Positions 11,624 through 23,679 of a stretch of DNA of 64,000 nt are shown here, piece by piece. The DNA is from Owenia fusiformis. Taxonomy: Eukaryota; Annelida; Polychaeta; Sabellida; Oweniidae. Made by a program: the position numbers and the translations under genes. Below the pieces are notes generated by a model. It did not search any database and had not been told where the DNA came from. It worked only from the letters and a program-made list of their open reading frames with translations. The number at the start of each line of letters is the position of its first letter. Positions within the stretch are counted from its first letter, which is position 1. The stretch lies in assembly GCA_903813345.2 (NCBI GenBank), contig CAIIXF020000011.1, forward strand, positions 3,620,571-3,684,570, given 5' to 3'.

Positions 11624-11760
11624 CAGGGTGGTCAAAAAAGTGAACCCTTGCAACGTGCTATATTTCCCTTATTACCTACAGGAAACCTTTCATATTTGCA
11701 CATGTTGTAGAGGTAGGTCTAAACTTTTTATTGGTACCATGCATTTGTCATAGTCTTGAA
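11624..11760. mobile_element. Single end of a CAGGGTG-family element
   Basis: TACAGGGTGGTCAAAAAAGT matches the end signature and TA context of the TIR elements at 2654, 20783 and 41372. No inverted partner was found within several kb. The inner boundary is not defined. Confidence 0.4.
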
Positions 11761-12800
11761 ATTTGCAGAAATTATAAGCCCTAACCAAACATCAATGAAT
11801 ATCGATAAAATGTGAACTTCAACATTTGCGATTTTTCAACCCTTCAACAATTTTCTTGTGGAATTTATTTTGCTGCAGTCTGAAAAACCTAATGTTTTCT
11901 GACTTTGTTTGGATTTGAATCAGGAACATTATGCTGTAAAAATTAGCATCCTGCCTCCATTAGTTGCAAAGTAATTGTGATCCAAAGAAAGTTCTAAGTT
12001 TCCAAAGAAGAAAACATTTTTTGGTAAAATCGCAACATACCCCTTATATATAGTCTTAAAATGTTCATATATAGTCTTAAAATGTTCTTAAATATTCAAT
12101 AATCATGGACAAATTTTAATGAAATATGGCTCAAAACACTGAATATTATATTTCCTTTTGATTTGTATTCGACGATATTACACCTGTTCTGATGTCTATA
12201 TTACGATTGAAAAGTGCTCCGAATAGTGAGAGCTGCATGATTGGAATTTATTTCAAACTCATGCAGCTTTTTATTTCACCATCACAAGTGTAACAAATGA
12301 CAAGTGGTGAAATGTTGCATGTTAATGCCCTGTTCTCCATTCTGAGCACTTTTTTGTGACAACAGCTGGTTATGGACCTTGTTGTTTCTATTAATGATGA
12401 AGCATAGATCCGTGAAAGCAAATATCCATATTTACCATTTGTCTGTTACTTATGAGGTCTTCATAACTTTTAACACATTGGTAGGTAATACCTTTCCTTC
12501 GAAATACAATAAAGCTTCCTTATCTTAAATTAATTTTAATGATCCCAAAATGATTTACCTATTTCAAATATTGCAATCAAAATGTTGAAAATTAGGAGTT
12601 ATCTCTGATCCTGTATGCGACCTTGCCGCACATGTAGACACATAACGAACTCATCTTGATAATTTATATTCAAATACTAGTTTCAGGCTCAAATAATTGA
12701 AACATATGAACTGAAATTTAAAACCATTGGAAAATTATAAGGTCACAAGAGCTTTGGATCAAGGTACCGCAAACATTTATCTCATTAAAATCATTAATCT
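11761..12800. other. Non-coding; repeat traces only
   Basis: Around 12165-12225 a segment reading 'GATATTACACCTG' then 'GTCTATATTACGATT' is also present at 49868-49900, so a dispersed repeat is present. A GCTGCATGA...TCATGCAGC pair near 12230-12270 can fold. No exon was recognised. Confidence 0.4.
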
Positions 12801-12802
12801 CA

Positions 12803-13075
12803 TAGGCGTAGCCGGGGGGGGGGTGCGATGGGTGCAATCTCAGTCCCCAATAACCAATAAAAATAAAATGATGAGAAAGCAGAATAAAAGAGCTTTAACA
12901 TGCTTTTTATTTGAAGCTTCTAGCTCAATTTTGAAGGAAGTAGTATCAATTTTTGTAAAATTCAAGATAAATCTTATTTTTTGGTTTGTTTATGGCACAA
13001 TCACAACCCCCGACTGAAAACATATTTTTTTGGCAATCGCACCCCCACCTGACTGAAAGCTGGCTACGCCCCCGA
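12803..13075 (+). mobile_element. MITE-like element with GGCGTAGCC ends, copy 1
   Basis: The ends GGCGTAGCC and GGCTACGCC form a short terminal inverted repeat around an AT-rich core containing CTTTTTATTTGAAGC. Two further copies in the same orientation lie at 42048-42290 and 44323-44556. The open frame running through it is fortuitous. Superfamily not determined. Confidence 0.7.
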
Positions 13076-13440
13076 ATCTAAACAAAAAATGATTCCATCA
13101 TATATATCAACACGGATTACACGAGAATGTAAGGAATTAGTAATGTGATGTGCATGTGAAACAAGTCTGAATTGAAGAAAGGGAAAACTATGCCCCGTTT
13201 ACTCACATCCCCCATACCCAACAGTTTCTATGTCTCCAGTTTGTTTCTTGCGTATCAATATTTGGATCAAGTCTCTAAGAACATCACGGAGCTAATATGG
13301 TCGCCTGACATTTTATTTAAAAGAACCGAAATTTGGAATATACAATTAAAATGACTTCATTTCAAATGGCAACATGGTAACATCTTGGCACGAGGGCACA
13401 AATGAATAAGGCAGATGCGAGAAGGTAGTTACCAGTTTCA

Positions 13441-13455
13441 CCACCAGGGGGCTCG
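13441..13455 (+). promoter_or_regulatory. CTCF-like motif
   Basis: CCACCAGGGGGCTCG closely follows the CCAnnAGGGGGCnc consensus known for CTCF in bilaterians. It sits 16 bp before an ATG in good context. Whether it is bound is unknown; a single match in 64 kb can arise by chance. Confidence 0.35.
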
Positions 13456-13470
13456 TTCGGGTCAGATAGC

Positions 13471-13485
13471 ATGGCGGGTAAAGTA
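13471..13485 (+). CDS. Candidate first coding exon, MAGKV
   Basis: ATG has A at -3 and G at +4 and is followed by four codons and a textbook donor, GTAAGT (13486-13491). The 60 bp before it are more G+C-rich than the neighbourhood and carry the CTCF-like motif. No downstream exon was recognised, so the product is unknown. An alternative donor lies at ATGGCGG/GTAAAG. This could be chance. Confidence 0.22.
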
Positions 13486-13942
13486 GTAAGTTCCCTTTTA
13501 CTTAAACCACATCTGTTGAAGTGGTTCAATTTTCATACATTTTCGAAACCATATTTCCAGATGTACTTTTAAATGTAGATTTTAAATATGACATAACTTG
13601 GACTGCATTTTGAATACTTAACGCCGTAAATCAAGATTATTTCTAATCGCATCTAGTTTAATTGTTTAAAACAAGGAAAATTATTAACCTTGAGCATTAA
13701 TATTGTAAAAGTGTTTGAAACGGTCTTAAGATTATACTTTTTGGTTCCCGTGATTTAACATCTTTGATCACATAAATATCTAGAAAAACAATATCAATCG
13801 ACTGTTGGAGAAATTCAAATACCTTATGAAACCGGAATCCAAGTTAAATACGGGAATAATCAATAATTAGTCTATTTCGAAAAACAGTTAAGATCTGCTC
13901 TTTTAACCCGTTTCTGTAACTTAAGTGACGAATTAAATCGAC

Positions 13943-14418
13943 GATTTTGTTGTCTTCTGAGCTATTTTTTCGCAAACATGTTTATTTTCTAAAACATATG
14001 ATACTTATATACGTTTGTGTGAAAAAATGTCGTGGGGATTCTGCCAACAACGCATAAAATAAAGAAAAAAGAAAAATCTTTCCTTAGACGTTCTGACATT
14101 TTGTTATCGAAACGAACCGTTTTGGTAACCAGCGTAATCGATTGGATCACCAGTGCGTTTTTGAAGTTCTGTTCATATAACAATAGTGAGGTATCAAATC
14201 AATGATTATGTTGTCTTCTGAACTATTAAATTATTGGATTACATTTTCTGAGACACATGATACTGACACACATTTGTGATAACAATTTTGTTTGAATTCT
14301 ACCTGCAACTAGTGAAATAAGGAAAAAAGAAAAATCGTACCTTCTAGGCTTTGACATTTTGTTACCGAAACAATCCGTTTCTGTTACAACGTTATAGAGT
14401 GGACTACCAGTGACGTTC
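13943..14418. repeat. Tandem duplication of a ~240-bp unit
   Basis: The segments 13943-14163 and 14203-14418 align along their length, sharing GTTGTCTTCTGA, AAGAAAAATC and TTTGACATTTTGTTA-like stretches. Both contain parallel minus-strand open frames (64 codons each). These frames have no known domain and seem to be a by-product of the duplication. Confidence 0.7.
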
Positions 14419-14828
14419 ATGTAATACAGGGTGTCTCAATTGTTTCCCTTTGTTCTAGGTCTTTTAACTTGGAATGAGAATTAAAACACTCCTTCAAATA
14501 GCCACAGAGAAGGACGTTTGCAATTGAGGATGACGATGGCACCTTGATTTAGGACCTTCCAGTTACCTTCCAGAATTATGCAGGCCATCCTGGAGACCAA
14601 ATGATATCCAAATGAAAACTTAGTAGTCTCAATTTATTGAGCCCCTCTGCACACAACAAAGGCTACATTAGAATCCCAACCAATTCACTAATTCGATCTG
14701 ATAATTTTGTCTTAATCTGGAAAATATGTTTTCCATGGATTTGATTTGAGTATTATCGCTAATAGCAATAATTTTACTTAATTCTTTAAAAATGTTGGGT
14801 GTAGAGCAACTGTGAAGTGAAATTAGCA

Positions 14829-15990
14829 TTAGCTGATAATATCAGCTAAATGATAATTATCAAAACTATCGCTTTTATCGCTAAAAAATCTTGGGTCTGA
14901 TGTGAATGTTACGAAGAAAAGGATAATAAGGGGTTTTAATAATAATCGACGACTCTCAAGTTCAGTACAATCCTTTATAAAATGAATTAATGTTTCACAC
15001 TCTCCACATAAAGGACACAATCTATTTTCTTTAGCTTCTGCAGACCTCCCAATGGCTTCCCCCACCAGAAGCCGTACCATAAACTTACATTTGAAAATGA
15101 GATCAGGCCTAAACTTACATAATTGGTACCATATTATTGGAACTCGATTATTGACGACATCTCTGTACGTCTTAATCTTAGTATACATCATGCATTTTAG
15201 ATGCCATCTATTTATGTAGTAATTGGAAACCGCATTTTTAGAAATTTTCTTCCAATGATGCTTTTTGGGGAAAATACCTTGGTCGATATAGCTCTTCATT
15301 CTATCTAAGAGATTAAACCTTGTACCTAGTTTGATTATTTCAGCTATAGGCGATGACACTGACATCCCTACGATAAATATTTTTAAAAATGTAGGTACCA
15401 TCGAGCAATACTCACAGCTTTACATTGTCCAGCACAAGTATTAAATATATGCCAAAAGTACACGAGTTTCTTCATTACAATAACTTCAGTAATGTCACAC
15501 CAGCCTATCTGTAACAAGGATGCGCAATCTGTTGTATGTTTTGGTAAACCTTGAATATGTTTAGCTGTTTGAGTATGGAAACGTTCTAGTTTACCCAGGC
15601 TGGAGTCATTGTATTCAAGAACCTCTGCTCCATAAAGAACTGTGGGAATTGACACTGCCCAGTACAGTTTGGAAGCTGAGAGGGGGTTTACAGTACAATT
15701 TTCAGGAGTTATACAGTCGACTGTAGCATATAAAGTCCTTCTACCTTTGGAAATACCATTCTCAATGTGGTAACCAATGTCTCTCTGTGTAACAGGGAGT
15801 CCTAAATGAATAAGTTCATTTACAATGGCAATGTTGTCTATACCGAAATTAAAAGGGAGTACGTCTTTATTTCTCCCTTTAACAAAGTGAACTGCAGAGC
15901 ATTTTTTGGGATGAATAATATCAGCTTAATTTGATAATATTAGCAACACTATCGCTTTTATCGCTAGAAAATCTTGGGTCTGGGATCAAT
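14829..15990 (-). mobile_element. LINE ORF2 C-terminal fragment
   Basis: Translated on the minus strand from about 15910, one frame reads KCSAVHFVKG, then LPVTQRDIGYHIENG and LYGAEVLEYND, typical of the region after the RT palm of non-LTR retrotransposons. A frameshift near 15400 moves the frame. The second part ends with a zinc-finger-like CPLCGECETLIHFIKDC, the usual C-terminal motif of these elements. The RT catalytic region is absent. About 70 bp of the 3' end (14829-14900) recurs at 15927-15990, so a second, shorter copy abuts the first. Confidence 0.8.
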
Positions 15991-16039
15991 GTTAAGAAGT
16001 GCCATGTATCAAAATGATCAAATTTATCGCTAAAAGATT

Positions 16040-16182
16040 AAAATTATTGATAATTGATAGTTATCAAAATCGCTAATTGATAAAAGTGAAAGGCACATAT
16101 GAAATTAGCAAAAGCTGATAATATCAGCTCAAATTGATATGTATCAAATTTATCGCTCATTGATAAAAATGATTGATAAATG
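16040..16182. repeat. GATAA-rich palindromic cluster
   Basis: Repeated TTGATAA and TTATCAA in both orientations, with the palindrome GCTGATAATATCAGC (also at 14832), precede the CCATGG element and resume after it at 17131-17165. The element therefore seems to have inserted into this cluster. Confidence 0.6.
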
Positions 16183-17130
16183 CCCTTAAGAAAAAAGCCA
16201 TGGTAACCATGGTAATCCATGGTTTTCCATGGAAATTCATGGTTTTTCATGGTATTTTCCATGGAAATTCATTGATACCTATGGTAATCTTCCATGGATA
16301 TTTATCATGATTTTCCATGGTAATTAATGGTTTGGTAATTGTTTTTTCATGGACGTGTCATTGTTTTTACCAGGAAACACAGAGATCCAAGTTGGACTGA
16401 GACTTATCAGTGAGAAAAAAGGGTGGACATTTCATGTTATTTTAGGTTAAGCAGAAACATATTAAACCCAGCTTCCTTACAAATGAGAAAATATGTAAAA
16501 ATTATGTAACTTTTCTTAAAAGAAATATGATTATGCAGTTAATGCAACCTAGAGTAGGCCACATTATTTCAAAGAAAAATATGTATAGGGCTTTTGTGTA
16601 GATCAAGACTAGATAGAGATTCCTTATTTTTTAGGCCAAACACTTCTAGTCTTTGGGAAAGATTAAGTCAACTAGCCCTACCTCTGTTTTGTTTACTTAT
16701 TGTTTCTTTAATATTCAGTTATGAAAATTAAAATGAAATAATTTCAAAAATAAAGATCTCTTTTTCTTAAATTACATGTCTTGCATTTTAGAATGCAATA
16801 AAAACCATGTTTTCTTTCTTTGAAATTGAGGAAACTGCAATCATAAGCCATGGAAGTCGGTTGATTGCAATCGAAAGCCATGCCTTTCCATAGTTATTTC
16901 TTTGATGTTTTGGAAAGTGCAATCAAAAGCCATGCTTTTCCATGGATATTTATTTAATGTTTTGGAAAGTGCAATCAAACACCATGGTTTTCCATGGATA
17001 TTCTTTTGATCTTTTGGAAAATCCATGGTTTTCCATGGATGTTTGTTTGGTCTTTTGGATGCAGAAAAAAGTATGGAAAACCATGGATAACCATGGAATA
17101 TCATGGCTACCATGGCTTTTTTCTTAAGGG
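16183..17130. mobile_element. 948-bp TIR element with subterminal CCATGG clusters
   Basis: The ends CCCTTAAGAAAAAAGCCATG and its inverse are almost perfect. From each end inward runs a series of short units built on CCATGG (about ten in the left 150 bp and about twelve in the right 290 bp). Each unit is itself a palindrome, with AT-rich spacing of 8-25 bp on the left and up to 60 bp on the right. No transposase is present in the AT-rich middle. Clustered subterminal motifs are known as transposase-binding sites in several DNA transposon groups; that role is inferred here. Confidence 0.8.
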
Positions 17131-17585
17131 TGATAATTATCAAATTCAACTCTTATTGATAAAAGTGAGTTGCCACACCCAAATCACCAATTTTTACTAA
17201 ACCCAAACTAAAAGACATAGAACAACTTAAAACCAGCATCCGATCAGAAATCAAAACATTCCACCAGAAATATAAAATGTGATGATGAATGTAGAGTAGT
17301 AAGGGTGCAGAGTGTCATCGAAATATGAGGTTACATTGATATTGTAGTGTAAAAGTTAAAGGGTTAATGTATCAATAAGGCAAAACTGAATTAAAAACTA
17401 TGTATATGGGAAAACACTTGTTTTGATTACGAGACCATGCAAAACATTCAATTTTGCTTTGTTTGAGACACCCTATATATTTATTTTAAACTTAAAACTG
17501 ATCATATGGATAACCAAAACATTTTAAAGATCATTTGAATAAAATGTGAATTGATAATATAACATTAAAATACTCAAACATGCCA

Positions 17586-17700
17586 AATGATGAGTCGTCC
17601 AGGGGATTAGTTTTCCAGGGGATGTGTTGTCCAGGGGATTAGTTTTGTCTCGGGGATGAGTTGTCCAGGGGATGAGTTGTATAAGGGATTAGTTGTCCGG
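17586..17700 (+). repeat. 16-bp minisatellite
   Basis: About seven imperfect units of GATKAGTTGTCCAGGG lie head to tail, with drift at the 3' end. Confidence 0.8.
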
Positions 17701-18180
17701 CTACCCTTTGATTATTCGTTAAATCACAAGTTCAGGTAATGGGGATAATAGAATTGAAGTCTAAAAATAATGTCTTGAAAATGACACCCTTATACTTCTC
17801 CCGATATACTTCTCTCTTTAAACCAAACTCAATATTTAAAATAGACTCTCTATTTATTAAACACATTACTTAAACCCTCCCAATGAATATACTTTATGTT
17901 GTATTATACCTATTCATACATTTGACAAATTGATACGTATGATTTTTCTGAATAGGGTTGTTGCACAATGAATGTGCGTTCAAATAGCATGACCACATGA
18001 AATTATAATATTGAAATGTTGAAACCGATGTGTTGTTAATGTGTTTTATTGAGTCAAGTGTATTCAGGTTTTAAATTTGCTTATATTTTATTTTTGATAC
18101 CGATGATATATTTCTCAATCTGATGTTCTATATCAAATTTTAATGCTCATGGCCATATAAAGAAATATTTGTTTATTCAT
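17701..18180. other. No gene recognised
   Basis: AT-rich DNA between a minisatellite and a large inverted repeat. Nothing supportable was seen. Confidence 0.4.
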
Positions 18181-18184
18181 TACA

Positions 18185-20417
18185 TCGTCACATGAGAATA
18201 ACTTTGTACTATCTCACATTTTTACGGAACTGAGAAATCAAGGTTTGAAAGTTTAGAGGTCTGTATCTTACTTAGTATTGCTATGTGAAACTTGATTTTT
18301 TGTATGTCACCTGGTCTCACCCTAGAGATATCTTATATGAAATATCATACCTTGAAACAATTTACAAGATCCTTTTTTAAAACTATGGAAATGGAGTTGA
18401 TACAATTTCCCACCGGAATAACAGCTTATTTCTAATTTCAAATTGTCATATCTGATATCAACTGTTTCAACCAATCAACTCTCTAAGAATTGGTCATGTG
18501 ACTTGCAAAACTTGGAGTTATAACAATCTTATATTAAAACAAAGTATGCCAATATGCATGTTATTGTATCTAGAATGAAAAATAATGTTTTGCTTTGTAA
18601 AAAAGTCTTCAAAAACCAAAGAATATTATTTAATAAAATAAAGAAAATTCAATTTATAAAACTTTAAAATCAATTTCTCAAATAAGTACAATTATTTCTT
18701 AATCTTGGAATCTCAGGACACCCTTCAAAAAGAATTTATTGCCTTTGAAACTAAGGCAGAAGTACAATGCATTGAAACCAATGATGCCAATACGGTCCCC
18801 CACATATTTCCCTCGGTATAAACCCTGTAGCCTAAACCTCCCAGCACATTACAATGTAGCCCCTAATGGCCGGTCCGCTGGTCATTATCAGGTTATTTTT
18901 GATACAGACCAGTTGATTTTTTCACTGGGTATAGGAGAATAACATTGCAACTGGTCCGTAATTCCATTTTGACCAGCAGGTTTCAGATCCTTTGGGCCTA
19001 AGATATAACCAATTTTTATTACATGCACATGGAAGAAATTTGAAAATAGAAAAATAATTTCTAATTAAAATTTCATTTTAGATTAATGAAAGTGATGAAA
19101 CCTCGATTTAGGTAATCACATTTTGTTCATTGGGTGCAGCTATCATTATCCATTCAATTTCTGTTGTTTGCTACTCTGTGGAGTACAATTGGGAATTGAA
19201 GCAATTGTAGAAGTGGAGACTAAGAGTGGCTCTTTGAAAAGAAATTGAACCAATTTGTTCCTTTTCCAAAATAAAATGTAGATGATCTAAAAACAATGAT
19301 CCCAAAAATGCAAAAGAAAAGACAAATCTGAAAAACATACTAGTAATAAAATACCTAAAAAGATCCCAGATGTTCAGTGAAAAGCGCAAAGTAAATCATA
19401 GATGAAGAGAAAATAAAATAAGTGTTTTAAGGGACTATACTAACATAGAGATAACTCCTTATTGATATAGTGTATGGTCAGTAAAAGTTAAAGCTAGTTT
19501 AAATAGATTTAGCTTTTTTCCACAAACTATAAAACATCATTTTGAAAGAGATTTCAAAAGTATACAGACAGTGATTGCCTTTGAGCAATGTAGTGCAAAA
19601 TATGACAGTTACTATTTGTTTTGATTACTATATCTAGTATATAACCTATTATTATGTACTCTATTTGAAGAAACAAATAAGTAGTCTTTCATTTTCAACA
19701 TTTAATGATGATAGCTTCGCATATGCATTTCTATTGCATTTGGCCATTCAAAACCCTATAAGACCTGGTAGCAGGGAAGATAAAGGGTACTTTTGACTGC
19801 TCACATGATTTAATTAACTGGTCATTTGTACTTTTCATCTTCCCTGGTAGCAAGGATTTAGGTTTTCGAGGAAATTAGTAATTCTATTTCATATCATGTG
19901 GCCATGAATAATCCAATGAGCATCCATAATACAAAGAGTAATTGAGGGCATATAATTTGAATATGCATGGGATTACACATACTGTATCATTTTATTTTTT
20001 GATCTACTTGTAATAGTTCTAAAACTAAAACATGAAAGGCCAGGCATGCAAACTGGCATGGTATTGTGTTACAAAACATTATTTCATTCTAGATACAATA
20101 ACATGCATATTGGCATACTTCGTTTTAATATAAGATTGTTATAACTCCAAGTTTTGCAAGTCACATGACCAATTCTTAGAGAGTTGGTTGGTTGAAACAG
20201 TTGATATCAGATATGACAATTTGAAATTAGAAATAAGCTGTTTGTCTGGAGATGGTACAATTTCACACTGAATTCTAGCTTAATGAGAGGGAATTGAGAT
20301 GGGGCATGTATCTGAGATGAAAGCCTGTGTTTCAAATAGTAAAATTCCATGTCTATCTCAATTTTTTTGAAAATGGCAGTTAGTACAAAGTTATTCTCAC
20401 GCGACGACATGTCGTCA
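18185..20417. mobile_element. Large inverted repeat (arms 350-410 bp, ~1.5-kb spacer)
   Basis: The left arm (18185-18600) and right arm (about 20066-20417) are inverted copies. They share GAGAATAACTTTGTACT, AGCTTATTTCTAATTTCAAA, GCCAATATGCATGTTATTG and GAATTGGTCATGTGACTTGC in reverse order. The spacer holds a smaller inverted pair around CAGGGAAGAT / ATCTTCCCTG (19768-19853). No transposase was seen. The structure suggests a foldback or long-TIR DNA element, class unknown. Confidence 0.75.
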
Positions 20418-20782
20418 AACAGTGTTTTGTTTTTCAATCTTTGTTCTTACGATGTTCAGAATTTGAATTCTATGTGTAAATTATCTGACCTAGAATGACA
20501 TAACTAGAATAAATGTGCTATTTTATGTTTCACTGATTAATAAGTTATTGGAAAGATTGATTTCTTATGTAAGATTTGTTGAATTTTCATTTTCATTTGT
20601 TGATTCATTGAACATCAATAAAACTACTGCATTAAAAATCAGACGAACCAAACCTTCTAATAATGTGCAAAAAGTCAGGATACCAAAATTACAATACCCA
20701 AACCCATCTACTAAATGATAGAACATGATCTTACATCAAAACACAATCTTGCAAAGCCCGCCACACAACAATCAAACACCTA

Positions 20783-21211
20783 CAGGGTGAGTAAAAAAGG
20801 TAGCCCAAACAAATCTTTAAACTGGGTTATCCTGCATGGGTTAAGTGTCATACCGAACACAGTTAAGTCTTGTGTATTGTCATTCTACCAAGCTTCGGTG
20901 GTATGTCTCTCTTGTTCCCGATTTTATGGCCATTTTACAAAACATGCCATTAATATCCAGTTGCCTGGAGACACACTTGAACGTATTGGGCGTAAGTGTT
21001 CACAACACGAGCATAATTATATTGTGTCATGGCTCTCACCTGCCTTCTCTAAGATAAAATTCTGTTGAGATTTATGTCAAGTCAGTGAGGTACATTTCGG
21101 CATTTTGACCATGTTTTGTAAATGGCAATAGCATCGTGCCTGTTAGAGATAGACCAATCACACTGAGTTATTAATATTCATTTGTTTGGGTTACCTTTTT
21201 TGCTTACCCTG
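20783..21211. mobile_element. Non-autonomous TIR element, CAGGGTG family
   Basis: The ends CAGGGTGAGTAAAAAAGGTA and its inverted, slightly diverged partner are flanked by TA (20781-20782 and 21212-21213). The 429-bp body contains a 117-codon open frame with no recognisable transposase motif. Confidence 0.7.
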
Positions 21212-21284
21212 TAGACCAACCATGCAACACAATTGGGTGCATCCTGTCAGACCGAATGAACATAATAGTCGATGTGTCATTTTC

Positions 21285-23678
21285 TGAACCTTTGAATCTG
21301 TAAAAACACGATGTTTTATTGTGGAATCACTATCATAAGGGTTTTATGAAGTGATTTAGCTGGGTTGGACAAAGGGCAACCTTGGGGAAAAATTATATAT
21401 GCATATGAATATGTCCATGATATAAAAGCGATTTTTAAAAGCCTTTGACTCAATTGACCATACTATAATAAACTTACAAACGATGAAATCAACTGTGGAA
21501 TAGTGGTAACATGGCATAATAGCTAAGAACACCAACACATTGTCTCATCCAAACATACTTCATTAATTACACATGGTGTGATTCAGGGATCTGTTTCATG
21601 TTATAATATTTTTCTATACATCAAACACCTGCATAAATCAAGTAATTTATTGATTTCTTTGTCACTATTGGTGATGACACACATCTAATTTCATCTTACA
21701 AAACGTTTGAAATCTCTAAATATGCTAAACGTGCATACTATATAATATTTACACTATCTGAAGTTATTTTTGTATATTTTAACATTATCTTATTCATTGA
21801 AGCTAAAAACATGGGTCTCCAGGTCCCAGGGCTATCATTTTTCCTTTCTAAGATATGTTACAAATTCAATAATTGGCAACCAAATTAAATTATTAAGAAT
21901 TTAAAGAAACCACCAATTAGTCACTCCTTTGTACTGCAAGCTTGATTAACAAAATATTTTGTATAAATGCGAAATACCCATAATGAATATGCTAATTTGC
22001 ATATATGCACAATATCTAAAAAGTTATCATTGTGTCTTTTAAAATTACAGTATATCTGACTGACCCTGAAAACATTTTAGCTAATTTGCATATAATGTAG
22101 TACATTAAAATATAATAAATAATTCTTGTATCTTTTTACATTATCTTGTTCATTGAGCCTGAAAACATGGGTATAGTAAGGGCACAACAATTGTGATGCT
22201 ATCATTAATAATGGCTGCCCTTATTTACATATATCATTTCCCCTGAAATTAGTTATTTTTTGGCAACTCAATTAAATCAATAAAGAAACGCTTAATTAGT
22301 CAATAGTCAGTAATGTATTACAAGCTTGATATAAAAAAATATCTGAATAAATTCGATATTTCTAATCATAAAATATGCTAACTTTCACTTTCAAAGTGTA
22401 TGAGTCAATAAGAAATGTGGTTTTTGGGGGGTGTCAAAAGGATAAAAGGGTGAGGTGGGGTGGGGATACCAAGGGGTTTTCCCTCAGAAACATTGACCAT
22501 TTCAAGGTGCTATTTGATGATGTCTGAGCACTTTAAAAGTGTTTGAGATGATACATGAGATTCATATTTTTTCAATTGTTTTGTGGGGGATGTGATGGGT
22601 GACCAACTCTCCTAGAAAATTTTACAATTTTAAGATGATATTTGGTGCTTTCTGTTCACTTTTGAAATGTATGAGTCAATAAAAGAAATAAACAACGATC
22701 ACATTTTTTTCAAATTGTGGGGGTGCCAAAGGGGTGGGGGTTGCCAAAGGGGGAGGTAGGGTTGGGGTGCCAAAGGGGGAGTAGGTGTTTGTCACCCATA
22801 TCTGTCCCCCAGAAACAGTGACCATATAAAGGTGTTATTTGATGAAGTCTGGGCACCTGAAATGTGTGAGACAATACATGAAATAAATTCAGAATTTTTG
22901 TCAATTGTTTTGTGGGGAATGTGAGGGGTTGCCTAGTTCCTTAGAAAATTTTATAATTTTAAGATGCTATTTGGTTCTTTCTGGGCACTTTTAAAGTGTA
23001 TGAGTCAATAAAAAAAAATTAAATCATAATTCTTTTTTTTGGGGGGGGGGGCGAAGGGGGTGGGAGGTGGGGTGAGGATGCCAGAGGGGGAGCAAGTGTT
23101 AGTCCCCCAGAAACATTGACTATATCAAGAAGCTATTTGATGGTGTCTGGGCACTTTAAAAGTGTCTGAGACAATACATAAAATAAATTCAGAATTTTTC
23201 AATTGTTTGTGGGGGGTGTGAGGGGTGGCCCACTCCCCCAAGAAAGTTTTACAATTTTAAGATGCTATTTGGTGCTTTCTGGGCACTTTCAAAGTGTATG
23301 AGTCAATGGAAAAAAAATTAAAAAGAAAAATATTTTCAAAAAAAAATCCCCAATTTTTTGCGGGGTTGTCAGAGGGGGGTGCGTTTGGGTGCCCCATCCC
23401 CCGCCCCCATCTGCAGCCATGGTTATTCTTGTATATTTTAACAATATCTTATTATTAACCCTGAAAACACAGGTTTAGATAAATTAATTATGCTGCTTTC
23501 ATTTTTACATTTCAAGATAAAGAAAACAATCAATATTTCAATAATGGCCTCACTAATTAGCTTATATTATTTTTTCCCCAAAGTAACTTTTTGTCCAACC
23601 CAGTTAAATCTCTTCAGGAAACCATTATCGTCATAAATTAACCAAAAAACATCGTGTTTTTAACAATTCATAGGTTCA
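21285..23678. mobile_element. 2.4-kb inverted-repeat-bounded element filled with tandem repeats
   Basis: TGAACCTTTGAATCTGTAAA and about 90 following bases, including AAAACACGATGTTTT and GCTGGGTTGGAC, recur inverted at 23590-23678. The interior holds three copies of a 300-bp AT-rich unit (about 21755, 22110 and 23415) and a separate G-rich array (22397-23400). No coding domain was found. Confidence 0.65.
22397..23400 (+). repeat. Tandem array, ~270-330-bp G-rich units
   Basis: Units begin at TGTATGAGTCAATA (about 22397, 22668, 22997 and 23296). Each contains a GGGGTG-rich part, a CAGAAACATTGACCAT part and GATGCTATTTGGTGCTTTCT. Unit length varies by indels and G-run length (up to about 10 G near 23041). 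Confidence 0.8.
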
Positions 23679-23679
23679 C

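Larger units (their letters stand above)
14427..17475. mobile_element. Possible ~3-kb CAGGGTG-family element carrying nested insertions
   Basis: The left end CAGGGTGTCTCAA and the right end TTGAGACACCCTA are inverted with TA-rich flanks, but only about 12 bp match. The interval contains a LINE fragment (14829-15990) and a TIR element (16183-17130). It may be one element with insertions or two unrelated ends. Confidence 0.35.

Noticed and set aside
11290-11710. Three overlapping + frames of 67-98 codons
   Set aside because: They overlap each other, start inside a hairpin and show no motif.
14829-15655. Two adjacent minus-strand frames (190 and 90 codons) as host genes
   Set aside because: Their motifs are those of a LINE ORF2 C-terminus split by a frameshift.
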